Source: Bacteroidales bacterium (lineage in GTDB: Bacteria > Bacteroidota > Bacteroidia > Bacteroidales > UBA932). Taken from it: a DNA stretch of 64,000 nt. Location: the NCBI GenBank assembly GCA_017447265.1, contig JAFSOA010000005.1:62001-126000 (forward strand). The letters run 5' to 3'. The first letter of the stretch is position 1. Every line of letters starts with the position of its first letter. Below, piece by piece: positions 43,308-52,687 of the stretch. A program made the position numbers and the translations under genes. Below the pieces are notes generated by a model. The model ran no database searches. It was not told where the DNA came from and saw only the letters and a program-made list of their open reading frames with translations.

Positions 43308-44084
43308 ATGAAAGTTGTGCTCCTTGCCGGTGGCTTCGGCACCCGTATTTCCGAAGAATCGCAGTTTAAGCCTAAGCCGATGATTGAGATTGGCGGAATG
43401 CCAATCCTTTGGCATATCATGAAAGAATATGCTTGGTATGGGCACAAGGAGTTTATCATCTGTGCAGGGTACAGGCAGAATATGATAAAACAATGGTTCT
43501 CAGAGTATTTCTTGTACAGTAGTGATGTGACGTTTGATTACTCTAAAGGAGAGAATGCGGTTGAGGTCCTTTCCTCTCAATGTGAGCCTTGGAAGGTAAC
43601 CGTTGTGGATACTGGCCTGAATACGATGACGGGTGGCCGCATCAAGCGCATCCAGAAATATGTCGGTGACGAGCCATTCCTCATGACCTATGGAGATGGC
43701 GTGTGTGATGTGAATATCAATGACTTGATTCGTTTCCATCAGTCTCATGGCAAAATCGCGACCCTTACAGCCGTGCTTCTTGAGCAGCAGAAAGGAATAT
43801 TGGATATCGGCGGTGATAATGCTGTGAAGTCTTTCCGTGAGAAGAATCAGGCTGATAGTGCTCCAATCAATGCCGGGTATATGGTACTTAATCCGGAGAT
43901 TTTTTCCTATCTGGAAGGCGATCAGACTGTGTTTGAGCGCTGCCCGATGGAGCAACTTGCAGCAAATGGTCAGTTGATGTCATATATGCATCGTGGCTTT
44001 TGGCAGTGTATGGATAACATCCGGGAGAAGGAAATGTTGGAAAAACTATTGGCTGAAAACAAGGCGCCTTGGAAAAAATGGTAA
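43308..44084 (+). CDS. rfbF: glucose-1-phosphate cytidylyltransferase
   Basis: A 258-residue nucleotidyltransferase. Starts MKVVLLAGGFGTRISEESQF with the sugar-nucleotide signature GGFGTRI...KPKPM and YGDGVCDVN. It makes CDP-glucose from CTP and glucose-1-phosphate, the entry to CDP-3,6-dideoxyhexoses. Followed by rfbH and rfbG in order. Confidence 0.95.
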   Translation: MKVVLLAGGFGTRISEESQFKPKPMIEIGGMPILWHIMKEYAWYGHKEFIICAGYRQNMIKQWFSEYFLYSSDVTFDYSKGENAVEVLSSQCEPWKVTVVDTGLNTMTGGRIKRIQKYVGDEPFLMTYGDGVCDVNINDLIRFHQSHGKIATLTAVLLEQQKGILDIGGDNAVKSFREKNQADSAPINAGYMVLNPEIFSYLEGDQTVFERCPMEQLAANGQLMSYMHRGFWQCMDNIREKEMLEKLLAENKAPWKKW

Positions 44085-44092
44085 GAATAACC

Positions 44093-45433
44093 ATGAGCAA
44101 AGAAGAGATAAAAAAACAGATACTGGAGTTAACCCGCGAATATTACCGTGAGGCACATGCTCCAAAGGTTGACTTTGTACCTGGCAAGACGAAGATCAAC
44201 TATGGCGGCCGTTTCTTTGACGACGAAGAAATGGTCAATCTTGTGGATGCTTCGTTGGACTTCTGGTTGACCGCCGGACCGTGGGCCCACAAGTTTGAAA
44301 CCCGTTTTGCCAAGTGGCTGGGTGTGAAGTATTGTTCACTTTGCAACAGTGGATCTAGTGCCAATTTACTCGCTTTCAGTGCACTGACTGCGCATGAATT
44401 GGGTGATCGCCGCATTAAGCGAGGTGATGAGGTTATTACCGTAGCTGCAGGATTCCCGACAACTGTTGCCTGTATTGTTCAGTACGGAGCTGTGCCTGTT
44501 TTTGTGGATATGAGCATTGAGGAAGGCAATATGGACTGCTCTCATTTGGAGGCCGCTCTTAGCCCAAAGACCAAGGCTGTGATGGTGGCTCATTCTCTGG
44601 GTAATCCTTTCAACCTTGAAGCAGTGGTTGCGTTCTGTAAGAAACATAGCTTGTGGCTGGTTGAAGACAACTGTGATGCTTTGGGTTCAGAGTACTTCAT
44701 TGATGGTGAATGGAAGAAGACTGGTACCATTGGTGACATTGGAACGAGTAGTTTCTATCCGCCTCACCACATGACTATGGGCGAGGGTGGTGCTGTATAT
44801 ACCAACAACCGCGAACTGGATAAGTACGTGAAGAGTTTCCGTGACTGGGGCCGTGACTGCTGGTGTGTTGGCGGAGTGGATAACACCTGTGGATGTCGCT
44901 TCACTGGTCAGTTTGGAAAACTGCCACAGGGATATGATCATAAGTACGTTTACAGCCACCTTGGTTACAACCTGAAGGCTACTGATATGCAGGCAGCTAT
45001 TGGTTGTGCTCAGTTGGAGAAGCTGGACTTTATTGTAGGCCGTCGTCGTGAGAACTACCAGACCATGTATGATGGCTTGAAGGGAACACCCGGACTGTTA
45101 CTCCCTGAGCCTCAGAAGAACAGCAAACCATCCTGGTTTGGTTTCTTCATCACTGTGAAGGAAGATGCTGGTTACTCTCGTAACGAACTGACCCGCTATC
45201 TGGAAGAGCATCAGGTGCAGACACGTAACCTTTTTGCTGGCAACCTGCTGATGCATCCCGCTTTCGAGGAGTATGTGGAAGGCAAGGACTATCGTACCGT
45301 TGGCGACCTGCCTGTTACTACCAGCATCATGAAGAACTGCTTCTGGCTGGGAGTCTACCCAGGTATGACCCCGGAGAAGTTGCAGTACATGATTAAGACC
45401 ATCAAGGATTTTGTTGCCAGCAAAACCAAGTAA
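44093..45433 (+). CDS. rfbH: CDP-4-keto-6-deoxy-D-glucose 3-dehydrase (E1)
   Basis: A 446-residue PMP-dependent enzyme. The usual PLP lysine is replaced by histidine (SSFYPPHHMTMGEGG, residues 225-226), the hallmark of this dehydrase. The [2Fe-2S] cysteines lie in DCWCVGGVDNTCGCRF from about residue 256. It removes the C3 hydroxyl together with the E3 reductase RfbI/AscD, which is not in this window. ATG 44093 gives MSKEEIKKQ; a longer in-frame start would overlap rfbF. Confidence 0.95.
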   Translation: MSKEEIKKQILELTREYYREAHAPKVDFVPGKTKINYGGRFFDDEEMVNLVDASLDFWLTAGPWAHKFETRFAKWLGVKYCSLCNSGSSANLLAFSALTAHELGDRRIKRGDEVITVAAGFPTTVACIVQYGAVPVFVDMSIEEGNMDCSHLEAALSPKTKAVMVAHSLGNPFNLEAVVAFCKKHSLWLVEDNCDALGSEYFIDGEWKKTGTIGDIGTSSFYPPHHMTMGEGGAVYTNNRELDKYVKSFRDWGRDCWCVGGVDNTCGCRFTGQFGKLPQGYDHKYVYSHLGYNLKATDMQAAIGCAQLEKLDFIVGRRRENYQTMYDGLKGTPGLLLPEPQKNSKPSWFGFFITVKEDAGYSRNELTRYLEEHQVQTRNLFAGNLLMHPAFEEYVEGKDYRTVGDLPVTTSIMKNCFWLGVYPGMTPEKLQYMIKTIKDFVASKTK

Positions 45434-45434
45434 T

Positions 45435-46514
45435 ATGATAGATATATTCAAAAACTTCTACAGAGGCAAAAGAGTTCTTGTAACCGGCCATACGGGTTTC
45501 AAAGGTTCCTGGTTTTCCATCTGGCTCCACGAGCTGGGTGCAGAGGTGGTTGGCGTAGGCTTGGAACCCTACAGCGAGAAAGACAACTTTGTTCTCTCTG
45601 GTATTGGCAAGAAGATCAAGGCCGACATTCGTTCAGACATCCGTGACGAAGTAAAGATGAAAGAAATCTTCGCACATTACCAACCTGAAATTGTCTTCCA
45701 TCTTGCCGCCCAGCCGCTGGTACGTCTCAGCTACGAGATACCCGTTGAGACCTATCAGACCAATGTGATGGGAACCATCAACATCATGGAGGCTATCCGT
45801 GCAACGGAAAGCGTGAAGGTTGGCGTGATGATTACCACAGACAAGTGCTATGACAACAAGGAGCAGATGCGAGGCTATAAAGAGGATGATCCCTTTGGTG
45901 GTTATGACCCTTATAGCTCCAGCAAAGGTGCTTGCGAGATAGCCATCCAGAGCTGGCGAAGGAGTTTCTTTAATCCGGAAGATTATGGAAAGAAGCATCA
46001 CGTAAGTCTTGCTAGCGTTCGTGCCGGTAATGTGATTGGAGGAGGAGACTGGGCCAAAGACCGCATCATTCCTGACTGTATCCGTGCGCTGGAAGCAGGT
46101 AAACCCATAGATATCCGTAGTCCGAAGGCTGTACGCCCATGGGAGCATGTGCTAGAACCGTTAAGCGGTTATATGCTGCTTGCACAAAAGATGTGGGAGC
46201 ATCCAACGGAGTACTGTGAGGGTTGGAACTTTGGACCAGAAGCCGACGCTGTTTCTACCGTATGGGAAATTGCGACAAAGTTGGTTCAGTGCTTTGGTAA
46301 AGGAGAATTGAAAGACGTATCTGCGCCCAATGCTTTACATGAAGCTAAGCTGCTGATGCTGGATATTAGCAAGGCAAAGACACGCTTAGGCTGGAAGCCT
46401 CGTTTGGATGCTTTGCAGACCATAGATTTAGTAGCTGACTGGTATAAGAAATACCAAAACCAAGAGGTGTATTCACTCTGTATAGAGGAGATTGATAAGT
46501 TCCTTACGGTATGA
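45435..46514 (+). CDS. rfbG: CDP-glucose 4,6-dehydratase
   Basis: A 359-residue SDR. GHTGFKGSWFSIWL near residue 18 (NAD), HLAAQPLVRLSY, TTDKCYDN and YSSSKGACE (Tyr-X3-Lys), then RAGNVIGGGDWA. It converts CDP-glucose to CDP-4-keto-6-deoxyglucose. Its stop overlaps the start of the thiamine enzyme gene by four bases (ATGA). Confidence 0.95.
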   Translation: MIDIFKNFYRGKRVLVTGHTGFKGSWFSIWLHELGAEVVGVGLEPYSEKDNFVLSGIGKKIKADIRSDIRDEVKMKEIFAHYQPEIVFHLAAQPLVRLSYEIPVETYQTNVMGTINIMEAIRATESVKVGVMITTDKCYDNKEQMRGYKEDDPFGGYDPYSSSKGACEIAIQSWRRSFFNPEDYGKKHHVSLASVRAGNVIGGGDWAKDRIIPDCIRALEAGKPIDIRSPKAVRPWEHVLEPLSGYMLLAQKMWEHPTEYCEGWNFGPEADAVSTVWEIATKLVQCFGKGELKDVSAPNALHEAKLLMLDISKAKTRLGWKPRLDALQTIDLVADWYKKYQNQEVYSLCIEEIDKFLTV

Positions 46515-48232
46515 AGGCTTCAGATTACATAGTATCATTCTTTGAGCAGCGAGGCGTTAATGTGGTGTTTGGCTACATTGGCGGCATGATTACACACATA
46601 GTTGATTCGTTGGGGCAAAACGAAAACATGCGGTACATCCAGACCTACCACGAGCAGACGGCTGCTATTGCTGCTGAAGGCTATGCAATTGAGAGTGGAA
46701 AGTTTGGTGTTGCCATCTGTACCAGTGGGCCTGGCGTTACCAACATGATGACTGGTATAGCAGACGCATTCTTTGGGTCTATTCCTGTTATCTTTATCTC
46801 GGGACAGGTTAATACTTATGAATATAAGTATGGTAAGCCCATCCGTCAGTTGGGTTTTCAAGAGATGGAAGTGGTGAATGTGGTAAAACCCATTACAAAA
46901 TATGCCGTTTTACTGGACAAACCAGAAGACATTCGCTACGAATTGGAAAAGGCGGTCTATATTGCTACGCACGGGCGCAAAGGCCCGGTTGCTATTGACC
47001 TGCCTATGAATATCTCACGTGCGGAGATTGATCCGGAAAAGCTGAAAGGTTACGTACCAGAGGTAGAGGAAGCCGCTACTATTCCTATTGCAGAGGTTAT
47101 CAAATTGATAGAAAACGCAAAACGTCCTATCATTTTGTTAGGTGGAGGTGCTACTGGTGAGGGCGTGGATAAAAAACTAAATAAGTTCCTCGCCGAAACC
47201 GGCATTCCTGTTATTACATCTCTGATGGGTCGAGGTATTATAGATGAAACCTATCCGCATTATGTTGGTATGGTCGGTAGTTATGGAAACCGTTGTGCAA
47301 ACATGGCGGTAGCCAAAGCAGACCTCCTAATTACATTGGGTTCTCGTATGGATACTCGCCAGACTGGTGCTATGTATCAGGAGTTCTTGAAGGATGGTAA
47401 GATTATACATGTTGATTTAGATGAAAATGAACTGGATTATCACCGCCTGGAAAACCGTTTAAAGGTACACTCATCTGTTGCGGACTTCTTGAATGCCCTT
47501 GACAAGGAAACGATTACTTATCAAGATTATTCTAAATGGAATGCCTGGGTCGACAAGCTGAAAGAGAACTATTCGCAAGATAAGGAAGTCGAACGTTTTG
47601 TAGGTAATAAGGCTCCATATCAGTTATTGCAGCGATTGAACGATATTTCCAGAGAAGGTGATGTATTTACGGTAGATGTGGGGCAGAACCAGATGTGGTC
47701 TGCACAGACTTTAAAGCTTAAGAAAGGGCAGCGATTTGTGAATAGTGGTGGCCTTGCTCCTATGGGATTTGCAATGCCTGCTGCTATTGGAATTGCCTTT
47801 GCCAATCCTAAGAAGACGGTTTATTGCGTGACCGGTGATGGAGGTTTCCACATGGCCCTTCAGTCTATGCTCACCATTGCTCAATATAATCTGAATATCA
47901 AGGTAGTTGTGATTAATAATTCTGCTCTTGGACTGATTACTCAATTCCAGCATCTGTATTTCAATGACAGGATGTATGGTACAACTAAGGTAAGTGGTTT
48001 TATCAATCCTGATCTCAAGAGTATAGCCAAGGCTTATGGCGTGCGTTACTTCGAATATACGAGTGATTCACTCAATGAGTTTGAAGCTGTGGAAGGTCCA
48101 GTATTGATTAATTATGTGGTTGAAGGTTTGACCACGGTAAGCCCTAAACTGGAATACAATAAGCCCATAGACAAACCTTCTCCTCAACTACCGGATGATG
48201 AGTATCAGAGGGTGATGGACTCAATTGATTAA
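46511..48232 (+). CDS. thiamine-diphosphate enzyme, YerE-like (acetolactate-synthase superfamily)
   Basis: A 573-residue ThDP enzyme. Cofactor-activating Glu48 in TYHEQTAA; the ThDP/Mg motif is GDGGFHM near residue 440, then INNS about 28 residues later. The middle Rossmann domain contains GGGATGEG. Placed after rfbF-rfbH-rfbG it matches the position of YerE, which adds a two-carbon unit from pyruvate to CDP-4-keto-3,6-dideoxyglucose for yersiniose. An anabolic acetolactate synthase is less likely, because no small subunit or ilv gene is nearby. Confidence 0.85.
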   Translation: MKASDYIVSFFEQRGVNVVFGYIGGMITHIVDSLGQNENMRYIQTYHEQTAAIAAEGYAIESGKFGVAICTSGPGVTNMMTGIADAFFGSIPVIFISGQVNTYEYKYGKPIRQLGFQEMEVVNVVKPITKYAVLLDKPEDIRYELEKAVYIATHGRKGPVAIDLPMNISRAEIDPEKLKGYVPEVEEAATIPIAEVIKLIENAKRPIILLGGGATGEGVDKKLNKFLAETGIPVITSLMGRGIIDETYPHYVGMVGSYGNRCANMAVAKADLLITLGSRMDTRQTGAMYQEFLKDGKIIHVDLDENELDYHRLENRLKVHSSVADFLNALDKETITYQDYSKWNAWVDKLKENYSQDKEVERFVGNKAPYQLLQRLNDISREGDVFTVDVGQNQMWSAQTLKLKKGQRFVNSGGLAPMGFAMPAAIGIAFANPKKTVYCVTGDGGFHMALQSMLTIAQYNLNIKVVVINNSALGLITQFQHLYFNDRMYGTTKVSGFINPDLKSIAKAYGVRYFEYTSDSLNEFEAVEGPVLINYVVEGLTTVSPKLEYNKPIDKPSPQLPDDEYQRVMDSID

Positions 48233-48239
48233 GAAAGCA

Positions 48240-49157
48240 ATGACTTATTTCATTACAGGTGCTTCAAGTTTTATTGGCGTTGAATTATGCCGTTATCTTT
48301 CTGATAATGGGCATAGTGTGATTGCTATGTCACGCCGTGAGAATGAGTACTTGGAAGAAATAAAGAAGGACGGGCATTTACAGGTGTTCCGTGCGGATAT
48401 GCAGTCATTGTTTGATAAGGCAAAAGGTATAGCTGCAGACGTTTTTATTCACTTAGCCTGGGCGGGTACAACGCATGAAGATAGAAATACCCCCGCTATC
48501 CATGAAGAGAATGTCCGCCTTTCTCTGGAATGTGTGAAGTTGGCAAAACAGATGGGCTGCCAGCTTTATGTAGATGCGGGCTCTCAGGCAGAGTATGGTA
48601 TTGTTCCCAGAATACTAACTGAAGATACGCCTTGTAATCCTATTTCTGCATACGGAAAAGGTAAATTGAAGATGTATCAGGAATCAAGCATTCTGACTAG
48701 AGAATTAGGGCTGAAGTATATCCATCTTCGTATTTTAAGTGTCTATGGCGAACACGACCATCCCGATACATTGATTATGCGTTCGTTGCGTAAAATGAGG
48801 GATGGTGTTCCTGTTGAGATTCGAAGTGGGGGGCAGAAATGGAATTACCTCTACGTTAAGGATGCTGCTCGGCAGATTGCTGAACTTTCATTCCATGCAG
48901 TTGCTGATGATCTATTTGTCAATGAAGTGTATAATATAGCTTCTTATGATACAAGGAAACTGAAGGACTTTGTTGTAGCTATGAAAGAGATAACCGGGTC
49001 TTTGAGCGAATTGTGTTTTGGGGTTTATGATAGAGAGCGGGATGCGAATCTAGAACCGGATATGCGAAAGACGGCTCAGTATGTGAAACCATTGACAGAA
49101 GGAATATTTGAGAATATAATCAAGCAAATGTATAACAAGATAAACATGAAGTTATGA
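48240..49157 (+). CDS. NAD(P)-dependent SDR, candidate YerF-like or CDP-sugar reductase
   Basis: A 305-residue extended SDR. GASSFIGVELC near residue 7, AWAGTTHED, DAGSQAEYG and the catalytic YGKGK. In dideoxyhexose loci the last step is reduction of a 4-keto or side-chain carbonyl (AbE/Prt/YerF). Given the preceding thiamine enzyme, reduction of the two-carbon branch is favoured. ATG 48240 is preferred over an upstream TTG. Confidence 0.75.
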   Translation: MTYFITGASSFIGVELCRYLSDNGHSVIAMSRRENEYLEEIKKDGHLQVFRADMQSLFDKAKGIAADVFIHLAWAGTTHEDRNTPAIHEENVRLSLECVKLAKQMGCQLYVDAGSQAEYGIVPRILTEDTPCNPISAYGKGKLKMYQESSILTRELGLKYIHLRILSVYGEHDHPDTLIMRSLRKMRDGVPVEIRSGGQKWNYLYVKDAARQIAELSFHAVADDLFVNEVYNIASYDTRKLKDFVVAMKEITGSLSELCFGVYDRERDANLEPDMRKTAQYVKPLTEGIFENIIKQMYNKINMKL

Positions 49158-50149
49158 CGGTTCTACTAAGTATATGTATACCGACATATAATAGGATAGA
49201 AAAATTGAAACGACTTATCAATAGTTTATTATCTGTTGATGATGGACGATTTGATATTGTTGTTTCAAATAATAGCTCTACGGATGGTACTACAGAATTC
49301 TTATCTTCTCTGCATGAAGACAAGTTGTTAATTGTTGAACAAAACGCTGTTCCGTCTTCAAGGAATATTGCTAACGCATTAATTTCAGCTAGAGGTAAAT
49401 TTGCGTTGTTATTGTTGGATAAGGATCGAATAGATACTGAATACCTTCCTGGTTTATTGGATGAACTTGAGCATAATGATTCTTCGTTTGGGTATTGTTC
49501 ATTATATGAGGGAAATTCCGCCAAAATATCTGAGCATATGCCTTGCTCTTTGAGTAGTTTTATCAAATTGTCCTATTCTTGTAATCATCCTTCTGGCTTT
49601 TTTTTTGAGTCCGAAAGATTGAGAATGGAGATAAATAAAACGGAAAAACTTATAGATGAGCAGTTCCCATTCGTTTATGATATTATTTTTGCGCATTTCG
49701 CATCTAGTTATAGCGGTTTAATAGTAAATATACCTGTTATTAGAACAGAGACAGAAGAAGAAGCTTCAGAAAGAGCAAGTCTGACATATCGAGAGGATAA
49801 TTTATGGTTTTCACCGCAGCAGACCATTAAACGTTATCAAATTTTTATAGATGATCTTGAAAGTTTGGGCATTAATGAATCGTGGTTATTGTTGATGAGG
49901 AAAACGTTAGTGAAAAGATGTTTCATTGATAGTATGTCAGGATATGCTCGAATAATGGCAAATGAAAATATTTGCAAACATTATGGCATATCTCCAAAGA
50001 GATTAACGATGCGAGAATTGTTAAATAATGGGAAGCAGGTATTTAGTCAATTAAAGATCGGCAGAAGCTTAAGCCCAGTCTTGATGATTAGATTTTTTTT
50101 ATCGAGTATTGTAGTATCACTTCGGACTCATACAATCAAATGGTCATAG
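49154..50149 (+). CDS. glycosyltransferase family 2
   Basis: A 331-residue protein. GT-A start VLLSICIPTYNRIEKL, nucleotide-binding VVSNNSSTDGT, and a DXD-like LLLDKDRID. The C-terminal half is AT-rich and poorly conserved. It adds one sugar of the repeat unit; donor unknown. Four-base overlap with the upstream SDR gene. Confidence 0.85.
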   Translation: MTVLLSICIPTYNRIEKLKRLINSLLSVDDGRFDIVVSNNSSTDGTTEFLSSLHEDKLLIVEQNAVPSSRNIANALISARGKFALLLLDKDRIDTEYLPGLLDELEHNDSSFGYCSLYEGNSAKISEHMPCSLSSFIKLSYSCNHPSGFFFESERLRMEINKTEKLIDEQFPFVYDIIFAHFASSYSGLIVNIPVIRTETEEEASERASLTYREDNLWFSPQQTIKRYQIFIDDLESLGINESWLLLMRKTLVKRCFIDSMSGYARIMANENICKHYGISPKRLTMRELLNNGKQVFSQLKIGRSLSPVLMIRFFLSSIVVSLRTHTIKWS

Positions 50150-50165
50150 TTTTGCAGTAATATAG

Positions 50166-50173
50166 TATTTTTG
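50166..50173 (+). promoter_or_regulatory. possible internal -7 box, eight bases from an ATG
   Basis: TATTTTTG ending eight bases before ATG 50182, in one of the few gaps of the cluster. Without a well-placed TTTG box it is tentative. Confidence 0.35.
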
Positions 50174-50181
50174 TCATTATT

Positions 50182-51072
50182 ATGAAGATAAGTATCATAG
50201 GAAGTAATGGATTTCTTTCAACGGCAATAGCAAGATATTGCAATGAAAGAGGCTGGAAAATAGACGTTTACGGATTAGTCGCTCCTTTGAATCATCAATA
50301 TGACCGTTTTTATTATATTGATTTGATGAAAGACAATGTTGATGTTCATAATTTACTCGACAGTACGATGGTTATCTATGCCGCTGGCGCGGGTATCCAA
50401 TCAAATAGGAGGGATGATACTTCAATGATATTTCGTTTGAATGTCGGTGTTCCTGTAAATATTTGCAATGAACTAAAGAAAAATTCTTTCGAAGGTATAA
50501 TGATTACCTTTGGGTCATATTTTGAAATTGGTGAAATTAACTCGCATCGTGCATTCACTGAGGAAGAGATTCTTTCTTCTATCAGTCCTGCTCCTAATGA
50601 GTATGTAATCTCCAAGCGGATGTTCAGTTGTTTCGTTTCTTCCTATAAGCATCCTTTTCGGCATTGGCATTTTTATTTGCCTACCATCTATGGAGAGGGG
50701 GAGAATCCTATCCGATTAATTCCTTATACAATTAATTCAATAAGGAGCAATAATCCGATCAAGTACACCTCGGGCTTTCAAACTCGGCAATATATTTATG
50801 TAAATGACTTGCCAGATTTATTATTTCTATCCGTGGATAAGAATTTGCCATCGGGTGTTTATAATGTGCCAGGTAAAGAAACTTTAACAGTAAGAGAAAT
50901 TGTAACATTAATTCACCTTTATTTTGAAAGAGATGTCCCGGAGAATTGTTTCGGGGCAGAACAAAGAGATGATGTTGGTATGAGTTATCTGGCGCTCAAT
51001 TGCGAAAAACTGACAAAATTAACAGGGTTTTCTCCGTCAACCTGCCTAAAGGATGTGATAAAGCTTTATTGA
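50182..51072 (+). CDS. NAD-dependent epimerase/dehydratase-like SDR
   Basis: A 296-residue SDR. GSNGFLSTAIARY near residue 7, AAGAGIQSNRRDD, ITFGSYFEIG and the YVISK catalytic motif. The glycine-rich loop is slightly unusual (GFLST). Substrate unknown; a nucleotide-sugar modifier of the cluster. Confidence 0.78.
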   Translation: MKISIIGSNGFLSTAIARYCNERGWKIDVYGLVAPLNHQYDRFYYIDLMKDNVDVHNLLDSTMVIYAAGAGIQSNRRDDTSMIFRLNVGVPVNICNELKKNSFEGIMITFGSYFEIGEINSHRAFTEEEILSSISPAPNEYVISKRMFSCFVSSYKHPFRHWHFYLPTIYGEGENPIRLIPYTINSIRSNNPIKYTSGFQTRQYIYVNDLPDLLFLSVDKNLPSGVYNVPGKETLTVREIVTLIHLYFERDVPENCFGAEQRDDVGMSYLALNCEKLTKLTGFSPSTCLKDVIKLY

Positions 51073-51081
51073 TTATTTGAT

Positions 51082-52014
51082 ATGAAGCCATTATTATCCA
51101 TTTGTATCCCTATCTATAATAGGGCTTTTTTTCTTGATCAGACACTAGGGGTATTTCTTCAGGAAAAAGAGTTGTTCAATAATGACGTACAATTGTTTAT
51201 ATCTGATAATTGTTCAACTGAGGATTTATGGCTGATATGTAAAAAATATCAAGATTTAGGTTTAAATCTGCAATATCACCGTAATGATGAAAATATTGGA
51301 ATGGATGGTAACTTTACCATTTGTTTTAATAAGGCTATTGGCAAATATGTGCTATTGCTAGGTAGCGACGATATCCCATTGCCCGGTTTTGTCAAAATGA
51401 TTGTCGGCTTTCTTTCTGAGGATGACTATGGACTGGTTCACTTAAAGATTCATAAGAACAATAATGCGGTTCTGACGAAGTATCAAGACCATGATTCTTT
51501 TATGAAGGATGTGAATTATTGGATCACATTTATCAGTGCAAATGTTGTTTCTTCGAAATATGTCAAAGACATTGAATGGGCTCGTTTCGAAAAATCAATG
51601 ATCTGTCAGGTCCCTCTATATATGGAAGCATCCTGTAGGAGTGAAAATAACGCTATCTTGTATGGGAAGTTCTATCAAGAGGGGAATGATGCCAAGAATA
51701 ATGGAGGATATCACATATTCTCCGTGTTCGTTGAGAATCTGTTCGCCATAATATCAACATATGTACAGAATGGTTATTTGTCTCAAAAGACATTGGAATC
51801 GATAAAAAAATCAGAATATTGCGAATTCCTTGTTCGTTATATAGTGGAATGTTTAATATTTAAGCGTAATGATCGATTTGATATTGAGGGTAGCTGGCAA
51901 ATTTTGTGGAGATATTATGGACATAAACCATATGCTTATTTCTATTTAGCTGTTGAATTTCTACGTCGTTGCTCAGAATTATTGCTGAAATATTTGAAGA
52001 ATCTATTTAATTAA
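51082..52014 (+). CDS. glycosyltransferase family 2
   Basis: A 310-residue GT-A protein. [26 protein letters not shown] and the DXD-like LLGSDDIP. It lies ten bases after the SDR gene. Acceptor and donor unknown. Confidence 0.85.
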   Translation: MKPLLSICIPIYNRAFFLDQTLGVFLQEKELFNNDVQLFISDNCSTEDLWLICKKYQDLGLNLQYHRNDENIGMDGNFTICFNKAIGKYVLLLGSDDIPLPGFVKMIVGFLSEDDYGLVHLKIHKNNNAVLTKYQDHDSFMKDVNYWITFISANVVSSKYVKDIEWARFEKSMICQVPLYMEASCRSENNAILYGKFYQEGNDAKNNGGYHIFSVFVENLFAIISTYVQNGYLSQKTLESIKKSEYCEFLVRYIVECLIFKRNDRFDIEGSWQILWRYYGHKPYAYFYLAVEFLRRCSELLLKYLKNLFN

Positions 52015-52021
52015 AGAAGGA

Positions 52022-52672
52022 ATGAAGAAACTATTGAAAGCCATAGCTTCTGTATTGATGTGGACATGGGGCATATTGTATCCCTACCGGGCTAGTAATC
52101 GTTGGAAATGGTTTAAAAATCATTTATATACGCTATGGATCAGCCGGTTTCTGGGGGGTCTGGGCGATAATTCATTTGTGTGCTACCCTTGCTTGCTCGA
52201 GGGTGGGGGGACAAAACATATTTCAATAGGAGATAATACATGCATTCAGGCCCATATGGTTTTGGGGTGTTGGGAACAGTATGTGTCTCAAGATTGCATA
52301 CAAACTTTTTCCCCCGAAATTATTATCGGTTCGAATTGTAATATTGGTGAATATTGTCAGATAGCCGCTTGCAATAAAGTTATTATTGGGGATGGCTTGT
52401 TGACAGGGAGATTTGTGTATATCGGTGATAATAGCCATGGTGGTCTCTCTAAGGAAGAAGCCGCGATTCCTCCAGTTAAAAGGCGTCTGGAATCTAAGGG
52501 AGATATTGTGATTGGAAAGAATGTTTGGATAGGAGATAAAGTGACGATAGTTTCGGGTGTCACTATCGGTGACAATGCCATTATTGGGGCAAATAGTGTA
52601 GTGACTCATGATGTGCCGAGTAATTGTATAGTTGGGGGAGTCCCTGCGAAATTGTTGAAAGTACTTGAATAA
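52022..52672 (+). CDS. left-handed beta-helix acyltransferase (WbbJ/maltose-acetyltransferase-like)
   Basis: A 216-residue protein with hexapeptide repeats ([25 protein letters not shown], then [20 protein letters not shown]). The catalytic histidine is probably in GDNSHGG. The C-terminus GGVPAKLLK is typical. It probably O-acetylates a sugar of the repeat unit. The N-terminal 40 residues are unusual and may be membrane-associated. Confidence 0.85.
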   Translation: MKKLLKAIASVLMWTWGILYPYRASNRWKWFKNHLYTLWISRFLGGLGDNSFVCYPCLLEGGGTKHISIGDNTCIQAHMVLGCWEQYVSQDCIQTFSPEIIIGSNCNIGEYCQIAACNKVIIGDGLLTGRFVYIGDNSHGGLSKEEAAIPPVKRRLESKGDIVIGKNVWIGDKVTIVSGVTIGDNAIIGANSVVTHDVPSNCIVGGVPAKLLKVLE

Positions 52673-52687
52673 TAGCTGAGGTTGAAA

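Noticed and set aside
46511..48232. Thiamine enzyme considered as biosynthetic acetolactate synthase IlvB
   Set aside because: No IlvN or other ilv genes nearby, and the position directly after rfbF-rfbH-rfbG fits YerE better; sequence alone does not fully exclude IlvB-like activity.
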